Assembly: GCF_003065365.1 (NCBI RefSeq)
Contig: NZ_CP023276.1
Span: 372,001 to 436,000, forward strand
Direction of reading: 5' to 3'
DNA: 64,000 nt
Source: Polynucleobacter difficilis
Lineage (GTDB): Bacteria > Pseudomonadota > Gammaproteobacteria > Burkholderiales > Burkholderiaceae
Of this stretch, positions 42,887 through 51,126 are shown one piece after another. Numbering within the stretch: position 1 is the stretch's first letter; each line of letters begins with the position of its first letter. Both the position numbers and the translations under genes were made by a program. The notes beneath the pieces are model-generated. The model did not search any database and had not been told where the DNA came from. It saw only the letters and a list, made by a program, of their open reading frames with translations.

Positions 42887-43615
42887 ATGGCACTCAGCAA
42901 AACCAACACCCAACCCTTGACTAGCAATTTAGTGGATCCTGATCCAGCCAAAGCTGCAGAGCAATTTAAACGCCACCTAGCGTATTTGCAGGAGATTCTG
43001 CAAGGAACAAATCGTCAGGCCATGATTGCGTGTTTAACTCAGGACTCGAGTACGACGCCATTTCAGCGGCGCATGCTGATGGAATTTCTGGATGGGGTGC
43101 ATAAGACCGGATCCGCTAATCGCGATGAATTAACTGGAATGTTGACGCGGTCCAGTCTTTTGGATCGCTACTCCAAAAAGAGCCCTTCCACAAATAACAA
43201 GAAAACTGCCTTAACCCTCTACTTTATCGATTTGGACGGGTTTAAGCGCGTCAACGATCAGCACGGACATGCAATTGGTGACCAGGTTTTGACTGCAGTT
43301 GGCGCCCGCATTCAGGGCGCGATCAGACCCGCCGATATGGCGGTGCGCTGGGGGGGTGATGAATTTATCGTGGTATTTGAGGACGTGCACGAACCAGAGG
43401 TGGTAATCCAGCTGGCCGCTCGCTTGCTCAGAATCATCACCGCACCCTTGCACTTAAGCTCTGAGCAATCGATCGAGGTCATATTGGGCGCCAGTATTGG
43501 CATTGCAATTGGAGCCGACGGAACAACATCCATTAGCGATTTAATTGATCAAGCTGATCGAGCAATGTACCAAGCAAAAAAATCGGGAGTAAACAGCATT
43601 CACATTTTTCCGTGA
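42887..43615 (+). CDS. GGDEF diguanylate cyclase
   Basis: The 242-residue cytoplasmic protein has a helical N-terminal part of about 75 residues and a GGDEF domain. The active site RWGGDEF is intact, and the inhibitory I-site RPAD lies exactly five residues before it, so product feedback is expected. No membrane or sensor domain is recognised. Two PilZ proteins with intact c-di-GMP motifs lie at 46057-46815 and 54326-55129, making a local signal and receptor set. Confidence 0.9.
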   Translation: MALSKTNTQPLTSNLVDPDPAKAAEQFKRHLAYLQEILQGTNRQAMIACLTQDSSTTPFQRRMLMEFLDGVHKTGSANRDELTGMLTRSSLLDRYSKKSPSTNNKKTALTLYFIDLDGFKRVNDQHGHAIGDQVLTAVGARIQGAIRPADMAVRWGGDEFIVVFEDVHEPEVVIQLAARLLRIITAPLHLSSEQSIEVILGASIGIAIGADGTTSISDLIDQADRAMYQAKKSGVNSIHIFP

Positions 43616-43618
43616 GCT

Positions 43619-45010
43619 CTATTCCTTGCGCAAATGAACTGCTGGAATGCGCAGCGATTCGCGGTATTTTGCTACGGTTCTTCTGGCGATCACATAGCCT
43701 TGATCATTCAATAATTTTGCAATATGGGTATCCGAGATTGGCTTTGTGCTGGATTCGCCCTCTACAATTTTCTTAATCAGTGCTTGCACTGCCGTTGAGG
43801 AAATGGCACCACCTTTTTCCGAACTCAGCTGACTGCTAAAAAAGTATTTGAATTCGTAAATTCCCAGCGGACACGCTAAGTATTTTTGGGTTGTCACGCG
43901 GGAAATCGTGGATTCATGCATATTTACACTTTCGGCAATTTCCCGCAGCACCAGGGGCCGCATGCCAACTGCGCCCATAGAGAAAAAGGTTTGCTGGCGA
44001 GCAACGATTTCTTGAGCTACCTTCAGAATGGTTTCCTCTCGCTGCGCAATGTTTTTCACAATCCAGTTTGCTTCCAACATTTTTTGCTTTAATGCGCCAT
44101 CCGCTTTCTTGCCTCCATTTTCATTGAGGATTCTGGCGTATTCCGTATTGAGGGATATGCGGGGTTTGGCGCTTGGATTGGATTCTACGACCCACTTTCC
44201 ACGGCTTGGTTTGACGACCACGTCGGGCAAGACCCATTGATCATGCTCGCGTTCAAATTGACCACCAGGGTTGTGTTGCAATCGCCGTATGCATTCAACG
44301 GCCTTCATCACTTCGGCCTGTGATTTGCCGCAGGCTTGTTTTATCTTGGGCCAATCTTTGGAGCCTACTTGATTTAAGTGTGTATTCACAATGCGTTTTG
44401 CAAGTGCCCATTCATCGGCATTGTGTTTCTGCTCATGGAGGATGCGATCAATTTGCAGTGAGAGGCATTCAGCGAGGTTACGTGCCCCTACCCCTGGGGG
44501 GTCGAGTGTCTGTAGTATTTTTAAGCCCGATTCGATGCGCTCCATTGCACTGCGGGCGCTACCCATCAATTGAGCGCCAATTTCTGCATTAATGGATTCC
44601 AAGTCGTCCACCAAGTAGCCTCGGTCATCAAGGCATCCAGCCAAATAGGCAAGCAGGGATTGCTCTTGGCTGGGAATGCTCAGTAACTGAATTTGCTCTT
44701 CGAGGTACTCCAGCAAGGTTTGCTTGTGTGCCACGCGCTCATGTCGCTCTACCCAGTCCTCATCATCTTGGCTTACGGGGCTGCTGTTGGACCAATTGTT
44801 TTGGGCTACTTCGATGCGTTCATTGGATTGACTGAGATTGGATTCGATTTCCGGGTTGGGCTCGAATTCCAAGAGGGGGTTTTCTTCGGCTGCTTTTGCT
44901 AATTCCTGCTCTAACTCATTGTTTGATAGCTGTAATAACTTGATGGCCTGCTGCAGTTGCGGTGTGAGGCTAACCTGGGGGCTAAGTCGATTATTAAGGG
45001 ATATAGCCAT
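43619..45010 (-). CDS. rpoN: RNA polymerase sigma-54 factor
   Basis: The 463-residue sigma factor has the glutamine-rich N-terminal activator region (LTPQLQQAIKLLQLSNNELEQEL), the core-binding domain with LDPPGVGARNLAECL, and the C-terminal RpoN box ARRTVAKYRESL. Length is somewhat shorter than the roughly 480-500 of many proteobacterial copies. The typical neighbour genes lptB, hpf and ptsN are not seen next to it. Its position in a flagellar region, near a -24/-12 site before flgM, suggests control of flagellar genes. Confidence 0.95.
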   Translation of the reverse strand: MAISLNNRLSPQVSLTPQLQQAIKLLQLSNNELEQELAKAAEENPLLEFEPNPEIESNLSQSNERIEVAQNNWSNSSPVSQDDEDWVERHERVAHKQTLLEYLEEQIQLLSIPSQEQSLLAYLAGCLDDRGYLVDDLESINAEIGAQLMGSARSAMERIESGLKILQTLDPPGVGARNLAECLSLQIDRILHEQKHNADEWALAKRIVNTHLNQVGSKDWPKIKQACGKSQAEVMKAVECIRRLQHNPGGQFEREHDQWVLPDVVVKPSRGKWVVESNPSAKPRISLNTEYARILNENGGKKADGALKQKMLEANWIVKNIAQREETILKVAQEIVARQQTFFSMGAVGMRPLVLREIAESVNMHESTISRVTTQKYLACPLGIYEFKYFFSSQLSSEKGGAISSTAVQALIKKIVEGESSTKPISDTHIAKLLNDQGYVIARRTVAKYRESLRIPAVHLRKE

Positions 45011-45272
45011 AACGGGGTTTACAGACGACCAATTGCTGGGGACTTAGGGTAGGGCCCATTCAATAGGCCGAAATTGAGCTTCCAGATTAAAAAATGCAGT
45101 TCGAAAAACATACCCCCATTCTAACCACAAGTACTGGATAAATTGCTTTATAAATTAGAGGCTTAAGGAGTTTTAGTGCCTGCTAGAGTAATTCAGCTGC
45201 AATAATGACCTAATCAAAAGAGCCGGTATGGCCGTATTAAGAGAACGACAGAATAAATAGGCATTTCATATT

Positions 45273-45461
45273 ATGGAAAATCCAGTCATTACCGAGCACC
45301 GCATACGAGGCGAGCGCTTCTATACCATCGAAAAAAGCAGCAAAATTGCTTTTTACACAACCAATATTGCTGCAGCACGCTATTGGGTCAAGCACGTCAT
45401 CAACGGGGAGTCGATTCCAGTCCCAGTGGATGGTGGATCTGAGGATGCGCCGACTGCCTAA
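45273..45461 (+). CDS. possible small protein, unknown
   Basis: This 62-residue frame (MENPVITEHRIRGERFYTIE) has ATG 45273 and a plausible amino-acid composition, but no ribosome site stands out and no family is recognised. It is followed by a small GC-rich stem-loop at 45498-45512 that may end transcription. It is kept as a weak gene call because it stands in an otherwise empty gap of about 600 bases. Confidence 0.35.
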   Translation: MENPVITEHRIRGERFYTIEKSSKIAFYTTNIAAARYWVKHVINGESIPVPVDGGSEDAPTA

Positions 45462-45497
45462 ATTGAGGCTTTGTAGCAGAGTACGTTTACCAATTTC

Positions 45498-45515
45498 GGG
45501 GGCCAAACCCCCTTT
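45498..45515 (+). terminator. possible short terminator
   Basis: GGGGG (45498-45502) and CCCCC (45508-45512) form a five-base GC stem around CCAAA, followed by TTT. It lies 36 bases after the small frame ending at 45461. The short stem and T-run make it uncertain. Confidence 0.4.
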
Positions 45516-45595
45516 GACAGTAGATGGGCTTGACTGTCTAGATGCCCACAACCGATGCACGCGTTTAAGGGCTACTTTTACCCCTTAGATGTCCG

Positions 45596-45601
45596 TATAA
45601 T
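45596..45601 (+). promoter_or_regulatory. TATAAT -10 candidate upstream of an exported protein gene
   Basis: CCGTATAATTG at 45593-45603 includes a perfect -10 hexamer 23 bases before ATG 45625. No good -35 is seen. A matching CGTATAATTG occurs before the second PilZ gene (54298-54307), which supports it as a real promoter type. Confidence 0.45.
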
Positions 45602-45624
45602 TGCCAATTTATGTGGCTTTGACC

Positions 45625-46047
45625 ATGGGCACCCCTTTTTTCACTAAACTCGTTTTCGCAGTCGCCTCCAGTTTTCTTGGGGCTGGTTTTGCCTATTCTC
45701 AGGCAAAAGACGATTTGGTCATGGTTCTCGATGGCAAACAGTATTCCATCGCCTATTACAAAAGCTCTATTAAATCCTTACCCCCCGATTGGAAAAAAGT
45801 ATGGATCATTACCAATCGAAAAGCGGATGAAGGACAAACTCAATCGCGCGTCGTATCGGTACGCCGAAACATTCTTTTTAATTGCGTGCGTAATACCTAC
45901 TCTACGCTGGCGGCCATCAATTATGCGGAGCCCAATGCAGCCGGTAAACCCGTGCTGCAAACCGATACCGGCTTTAACTTAAATGATGACCCGGTGCCGG
46001 AAGGAAGTCCTTTAGCTATTGTGCAGAGTCAAGTTTGCACGTCTTAA
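45625..46047 (+). CDS. small exported protein, unknown
   Basis: The 140-residue protein has a signal peptide (MGTPFFTKLVFAVASSFLGAGFAYSQA) with a likely cleavage after SQA. The mature part has two cysteines (FNCVRN and the last three residues VCTS) that could pair. The frame opens at TTG 45601, but ATG 45625 fits the signal peptide. It starts the plus-strand run that includes the chemosensory-like genes; its function is not known. Confidence 0.65.
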   Translation: MGTPFFTKLVFAVASSFLGAGFAYSQAKDDLVMVLDGKQYSIAYYKSSIKSLPPDWKKVWIITNRKADEGQTQSRVVSVRRNILFNCVRNTYSTLAAINYAEPNAAGKPVLQTDTGFNLNDDPVPEGSPLAIVQSQVCTS

Positions 46048-46056
46048 TTTAATTCT

Positions 46057-46815
46057 ATGAAATTTAATATACACCCGCCAGAGGCATTAACAAACATAGA
46101 GCCAAGCTTTCATGTGGAGCCTCGTGCTATCGCAAAAACGATCGAGCGCGAATTATTTAAAAAACCCCTTGCGGGTTTGTTTGCGCTGGATGGCTTGACC
46201 CGGGAATTGCCGGTCTCATTGCTTGAGATCAAACAAGGCTTAATTGTGATGAAGCCAGAAATCAAGCCCGAAGGCGGTCTCACCAGCCTCGTTGGTGGGC
46301 AGCGGGTGGTGGTGCTCTGTGGCGATACGGGAAAAATGCAATTTTTAGCCCTTAATCTGAAGTTAACGGAGGATGGAAATATCACCTGTCCGCTGCCATC
46401 CGATTTGCTTTTGATTCAGCGTAGAAAAGAGTTTCGTACCCTGGGCCCTGCGGATGATGATTTAAGTTTTGTGCTTTGCTTGGGCGCCGGTCAGGAATTA
46501 TTGACTAAGGTGATCGATATTTCAGCGCACGGGATATTGCTGGATATTCGCTTGGGCGCAACCGAAGTGGAGGTTGGTCGGTATTGGCACTCTGGTTATT
46601 TTGAGCGGCTGAAATCGCGCTCGACCACCATTGATTTGCTGATTAAAAATGTACGGCCCGGGGCAGCAATGGATCGCATTCGCGCAGGCTGTGAGTTGTA
46701 TGAGCCCAACAAATTAGTCCTGAAAGAATTCGAGAGTACACGCAGCGCGATTGAAAATGCCAGAGTGCAAGGTCGCCTCAATCGATGGCATCTAGGGGCA
46801 TCATGGTATGTCTAA
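46057..46815 (+). CDS. YcgR-like PilZ protein (first copy)
   Basis: The 252-residue protein has a YcgR-type N-terminal beta domain and a C-terminal PilZ domain. The c-di-GMP motifs are QRRKEFR (about residue 125) and DISAHG (about residue 150). LGATEVEVG and LIKNVRPG are shared with the copy at 54326-55129. YcgR proteins slow flagellar rotation when c-di-GMP is high. Here the gene stands before the PDZ/CheW-like/CheA-like group, which suggests that the group is also linked to c-di-GMP, by inference. Confidence 0.85.
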   Translation: MKFNIHPPEALTNIEPSFHVEPRAIAKTIERELFKKPLAGLFALDGLTRELPVSLLEIKQGLIVMKPEIKPEGGLTSLVGGQRVVVLCGDTGKMQFLALNLKLTEDGNITCPLPSDLLLIQRRKEFRTLGPADDDLSFVLCLGAGQELLTKVIDISAHGILLDIRLGATEVEVGRYWHSGYFERLKSRSTTIDLLIKNVRPGAAMDRIRAGCELYEPNKLVLKEFESTRSAIENARVQGRLNRWHLGASWYV

Positions 46816-46857
46816 GTTCACTTTGATGCAGCGCCTCGATTTCGAAATGAATTGACC

Positions 46858-47673
46858 ATGAATTTTTTTGCCAACCTAACTACCGGTAAGCTCATCATGA
46901 TCATCAGCGTGCTGATGTTCATTGCGCTTTTGTATTTTTTTATCCGAGATTTTTACGGTAAGGTGCTGGACGGGGCAAAGGGCAAGGCGAACGAGGCAAA
47001 GCCGGCGGAACCCGTGATGGTGGCGAGTTTACAAAAAACCCATCAACTGGAAGAAGTCATCAATCAAAAAATTGCCAATATGAAGTTGGACCTCATGGCC
47101 GAGCGGCTTCGCATTACATCCACTGCCGAGGTTCTAAAAAATCTGGCTGCCGAGCGTCATCTCCCAGAAACCTTGTATCAAATCTATTTTGAGACGCGTG
47201 CGTTTCCGAAGAAGAGCCTCGAGGCTCAACAAACTGACCTTGAGTGGCATGCTCAGGCAGGAATTACCGCTTTAAGAGTAGACCCATTGCCCTTAGACGA
47301 TGGAACGGTGATTCATTTCACACTGCATAACTACCCTTACACACTGACTGCAATTAACCACCGTTTTGCAAGAACCTACTATGTTGAGTTAACCCTGCGT
47401 GATGTTGATGATGTGCGATTGTTTGTCGTGCGGGTTAAGGCAAATGAAGCAACCGGCCGCGACATCTTAGAAACGGCCATCATCGAGATGAAGTCGGGTG
47501 ATTGGATTGATGATATTGCGAGTTGTCGCTTATTGATGGACAAGCGCAAGACGGAAGTGCAGTTGATGGCGGAGCACCGCGAAGTAGAGATGCTAAAGCA
47601 GCGCTTCGTATTAAATCAATCTAGCACTAAATTCAGCGCAAGCAAGCCTGACCCTAGTCGTAAGAAAGGCTAG
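46858..47673 (+). CDS. single-pass membrane protein of the chemosensory-like group, unknown
   Basis: The 271-residue protein has an N-terminal membrane helix (LIMIISVLMFIALLYFFI, residues about 12-30), a short lysine- and alanine-rich linker, a helical segment (QLEEVINQKIANMKLDLMAERLR) and a mixed alpha/beta C-terminal domain facing the cytoplasm if the short N-terminus is outside. TTG 46852 is an in-frame alternative to ATG 46858. It lies eight bases before the PDZ gene. I recognise no family. Confidence 0.68.
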   Translation: MNFFANLTTGKLIMIISVLMFIALLYFFIRDFYGKVLDGAKGKANEAKPAEPVMVASLQKTHQLEEVINQKIANMKLDLMAERLRITSTAEVLKNLAAERHLPETLYQIYFETRAFPKKSLEAQQTDLEWHAQAGITALRVDPLPLDDGTVIHFTLHNYPYTLTAINHRFARTYYVELTLRDVDDVRLFVVRVKANEATGRDILETAIIEMKSGDWIDDIASCRLLMDKRKTEVQLMAEHREVEMLKQRFVLNQSSTKFSASKPDPSRKKG

Positions 47674-47681
47674 AGCCCATC

Positions 47682-48707
47682 TTGTTTGCATTTCGCCCCC
47701 CTCGATCCCAGCGCACGATTTACTTCTGGTTTTTGGCATTTTCCAGTTTCTTGGTGGTGGTCTCATTAATGACCCTACTGGGGGCGGCGAGTGAACTGTC
47801 TAGCTCCTCGGATGAGCTAAAAAACCTTAAGGTAACTGGCCCCAATTTAGAAGACTTTGTGAAGACACAAAGCATCGACTTTCGCTTAACCAATAACAAC
47901 AACCAACGCCGACTCAGGGCAGTAGATATTCCAAAGCTGGCGGACGATGCGATTGTTCCGGTGGGATTGGATGAGGCCGTCAATCGGGCCTTCCAATTTT
48001 TTGCGGAGTTTGAGAATAAGCGGTTTAAACCTATTCTGGACGTGACCTTGCCAGTTGTTGAGTCCGTTGACCCCGCTTCTCCCGCTGGTCTTGCCGGAAT
48101 AAAGCCTGGGGATATTGTCACCTACCTTAATGCAGTCAAAATTGAATCGGTAACCGGTTTTTATTTTGCGCTCAACGATAGACCTGCTGCGGAAGTGACA
48201 CTAAAACTATTGAGAAATAAAAAGGACGCTATTTCAGTTGTCATGCGAATAGCCGGCAAGGCGCCAATTAATGACAGTAATGTCGGTTTACGTTTTGTCA
48301 CCCCTCTAGATGCGGTTTACTACACCGAGCAAGAAACGAAGCGCCAAGTCGATCAATATCGCCGTGAGATGCTCTCCGCAATCCCCATTGATTGGCGTGC
48401 GGATGCGGCCAATAATTTAATGCAAAATGCAAAGCGCTTAAATCTGATTGCCAGAGCAATTATTGATCCCTCTGGGGCGAATCCAGCCAAGATTCAATCG
48501 CGGGAGGTATTAGCGTGGCAGCACAAAAAGTACCTTGAAAACGTTGAAGTGTATTTTTCGCAGAAATGGAAAATTGAGCGTCGCAGTGCTGACCATTTAA
48601 CTGGAATGGGCGATGCCGTCGTCGCTCTCATTTGCAGCTTATTTATTTTTGCTATTGCATTTGGCTTATTTTGGTATCAGCGGCAGCTACCGGGTAAAGG
48701 TGCATGA
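47682..48707 (+). CDS. two-TM PDZ-domain protein of the chemosensory-like group
   Basis: The 341-residue protein has membrane helices at both ends (TIYFWFLAFSSFLVVVSLMTLL near residue 12-33 and VVALICSLFIFAIAFGLFW near 315-334). The loop between them contains a PDZ fold (ESVDPASPAGLAGIKPGDIVTYLNAVKIE, about residues 125-155), presumably in the periplasm. The start is TTG 47682, since no ATG is near. PDZ domains bind C-terminal peptides, so it may sense or hold envelope proteins. The stop overlaps the CheW-like gene by four bases. Confidence 0.72.
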   Translation: MFAFRPPRSQRTIYFWFLAFSSFLVVVSLMTLLGAASELSSSSDELKNLKVTGPNLEDFVKTQSIDFRLTNNNNQRRLRAVDIPKLADDAIVPVGLDEAVNRAFQFFAEFENKRFKPILDVTLPVVESVDPASPAGLAGIKPGDIVTYLNAVKIESVTGFYFALNDRPAAEVTLKLLRNKKDAISVVMRIAGKAPINDSNVGLRFVTPLDAVYYTEQETKRQVDQYRREMLSAIPIDWRADAANNLMQNAKRLNLIARAIIDPSGANPAKIQSREVLAWQHKKYLENVEVYFSQKWKIERRSADHLTGMGDAVVALICSLFIFAIAFGLFWYQRQLPGKGA

Positions 48708-49111
48708 TGAATAGCGAAAAACCAGAGCATTGGCTTGGTATGCGTATCAATGGAGAGCGGTATGCGCTACCAGCAAGGTCAGTGCAGTCGGTTTTTTTAT
48801 ACCCCGAAGCAGAGCAATCGTTGGGCGATTTGCGTATTAGTGGTGTTGTTGTTCATGAGGGCGCCCCAGTGTATCTGCGCAGTCATTTTCAGGTATTGCG
48901 GTTTAATCGCCGCTCAGAAACACTCTCGCATTGGCAGCAAGTACTTAAGCCAGAAAATGCCCCATGGATTCTGGTTTTAAAAGAAGGCCCAAATCAAGGT
49001 CTTGGCTTTCGGGTAAATAATATTGCTGGCCCCTTTCATGCCTCCATCGTAAGCGACTCCGTGTTCGTGCATCACCATGGGATCGACTATTTATTGTTGG
49101 AGGCTTCTTAG
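48704..49111 (+). CDS. CheW-like coupling protein
   Basis: The 135-residue protein matches the CheW fold in layout: GMRINGERYALPARSVQSVFLYPE at the start, then ISGVVVHEGAPVYLR, WILVLKEGPNQGLGFRVNNIAGPF and HGIDYLLLE at the end. CheW proteins bridge receptors and CheA. It sits between the PDZ gene (four-base overlap) and the receptor-shaped gene, and a CheA-like gene follows. It is divergent from housekeeping CheW and closer in style to PilI. Confidence 0.75.
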   Translation: MMNSEKPEHWLGMRINGERYALPARSVQSVFLYPEAEQSLGDLRISGVVVHEGAPVYLRSHFQVLRFNRRSETLSHWQQVLKPENAPWILVLKEGPNQGLGFRVNNIAGPFHASIVSDSVFVHHHGIDYLLLEAS

Positions 49112-49150
49112 GGCCAGGTGATCGACTGATTCATTCGCTAGAAAAAATTT

Positions 49151-51097
49151 ATGAGCAAAAAATATCAAAACCATATCTTTCAGCGGGCAACGACACCATG
49201 GCGCTGGCTGGCCATTGTTTCGTTTGTTATTGCGTTGATCGCCAGCATCAGCGCATTTATCTCCGCACGCAATTGGGTCTCGGATGGCAGCTATTTGCAG
49301 TCCATTGATATTGAGCAAATTGAAGTATTGCGCCTCATTCCGGCCTTAAAAGAATTGCAAGCCCAAACCAATGGAGCGGTTGGACTTGATCCTAGCTTTT
49401 TCAATAATCTGAAAAAATCCGATAGTCTATTTAAATCTTTAGCCGGTGATCTAAAGCCGCAGGCTAATGCGGCAAATACAGGCGCTTCAAAAGCAGGGGC
49501 TTCAGCAGCGCAGCCACAAAATGCGCCGAAGCAAGCTGCAAGCGCAGCGCCGCAAGCCACCCTTTCCGATAACCCGATATTGGCTTTTTTCCAAAAAGTA
49601 GACGCCAAAATCATGAATCTCCTGTTTGGTAAGCCCGATAAATATGCTTATTTAACAGAAGACAAGTTAGAGTCTACCGACTCGCCTAGCGATTCTGGAA
49701 AGTCGCCTCAGGTCAGCAGCATCCAAGATGTTTTACAAGGGGCCAAGAAAACAGAACAGGCCATTGGCGCCGTTTTAGCCCAGGAAAAAAGCTTAGCCGG
49801 TTTCGCTATCCTGGCCAAGTCTGCGGAAGCCTTGTTGGCTCCAAAAGGCGCGTTGGAGCTGGATAAGATGGCGGCTGATTTTCCAGCCAAAAGGTATGCG
49901 GAAAGCCTAGATGCGTTTGTGAAGGCAAACACGGCATGGCAAAAAAATATCATTGACTCGGCCAATAATGCCGAATTACAAAAGGCCTTGGGTACGGTAA
50001 TCGACCAAAAAGTATTGCTTGAGATTGAGTTTGGCAAAAAAGGAGCGGTTAAAGCGCTACCGAAGCTAGGTGAGGTGATGGTTAAGGTAAACCAAACACC
50101 GTGGAACACCAAGTTGCCGCAAGAAAGTGCCCTCGCTATAAAAATCTATGCAGCTGGCATATCGACTGTGCGTGATTTTGCGTCCGGTCATGAGGCCTTG
50201 AAAGTCGTTGCTCAGCAGAACTCCCAGGGCTTGGGATTCTTTGATTTCGAGACTGCGGGCGGCTTTTTAGGACTTACTCTTTTGTCACTCTTCGGAATGG
50301 TTGGGGTTGCCATTGGAGGCTTCCTCTATCAGCGCAATACTAGCCTCAACGCAATCGATTTGCAGCGTGCTGCACCCGTTGCCTCTGCTACCGACCAGCT
50401 CCTCAGTTCAATTGATTTAGGCTTTGATAATGCGCCCAGCATCAAGGTGTTGGATAAAAAAGAGCCGGATCCAAAGCCTGCCGTAGCAGAGCGCCAACAA
50501 GTCAATGAAGAAGCGGTATCGCCTGAATTAAAAACAGTCGTTAACGTCATTTCCGAGCTGAGTGGTGACTTAAAAGAGAGAATTACGAATATTGAGCGGC
50601 GCTTTAAATTACTGGGTCAGTTAGGTAATAAGCTGCGCCATTCAGTCAATACGCTCCAAGACAAGGCAGCGCAAATTCGCCCTGCTAGCCCCAATGAGGA
50701 CGATGCGATTTATGCTGGCTCAAGCGACAGGAGCAGTAGAGTAGGCCCATTGGATCAACTTCAGGATGCATTCTTTGCCTTGAAACAGCAAGGTGTCCGA
50801 CTCTATTTGGCGATTTTGGATAATCACTCCAGCAAGCAGCTTGCAGTGGAGACGGAGCAATTAAATCTATTGGTAGACCGTGTCGAAGCGACTGTGTCGA
50901 AAATGAGGGGTTCCCTTGCGTTGGCTTTGGACCAAGCGGCTGCGTCGGAGCAGCTTGCCCCAGAAGTCTCTTTAGAGGCGATTGAGCTAATGTCGATGGA
51001 TGCTAAGCAAGTGATTCGTGACCTCGATGTTTGGCAAGAAGAGTTTGATGGTCTTGGTCAGGAGTTTTCGGACCTGAAACGTCAAGCTAAAACCTAA
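49151..51097 (+). CDS. receptor-shaped two-TM coiled-coil protein without MCP signature
   Basis: The 648-residue protein has TM1 (WLAIVSFVIALIASISAFIS, about 17-38), a periplasmic part of about 330 residues that includes an Ala/Gln-rich low-complexity stretch (106-138), TM2 (FLGLTLLSLFGMVGVAIGGF, about 370-392) and a cytoplasmic helical region with coiled coils (LKERITNIERRFKLLGQLGNKL and later segments). This is the MCP/PilJ shape, but the strongly conserved MCP hairpin (IEAARAGEHGRGFAVVA-like) and methylation-type segments are not visible. The neighbours encode CheW-like and CheA-like proteins. Confidence 0.7.
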   Translation: MSKKYQNHIFQRATTPWRWLAIVSFVIALIASISAFISARNWVSDGSYLQSIDIEQIEVLRLIPALKELQAQTNGAVGLDPSFFNNLKKSDSLFKSLAGDLKPQANAANTGASKAGASAAQPQNAPKQAASAAPQATLSDNPILAFFQKVDAKIMNLLFGKPDKYAYLTEDKLESTDSPSDSGKSPQVSSIQDVLQGAKKTEQAIGAVLAQEKSLAGFAILAKSAEALLAPKGALELDKMAADFPAKRYAESLDAFVKANTAWQKNIIDSANNAELQKALGTVIDQKVLLEIEFGKKGAVKALPKLGEVMVKVNQTPWNTKLPQESALAIKIYAAGISTVRDFASGHEALKVVAQQNSQGLGFFDFETAGGFLGLTLLSLFGMVGVAIGGFLYQRNTSLNAIDLQRAAPVASATDQLLSSIDLGFDNAPSIKVLDKKEPDPKPAVAERQQVNEEAVSPELKTVVNVISELSGDLKERITNIERRFKLLGQLGNKLRHSVNTLQDKAAQIRPASPNEDDAIYAGSSDRSSRVGPLDQLQDAFFALKQQGVRLYLAILDNHSSKQLAVETEQLNLLVDRVEATVSKMRGSLALALDQAAASEQLAPEVSLEAIELMSMDAKQVIRDLDVWQEEFDGLGQEFSDLKRQAKT

Positions 51098-51126
51098 TGC
51101 GATGTATTGGATAAAAGCGCAACCTT

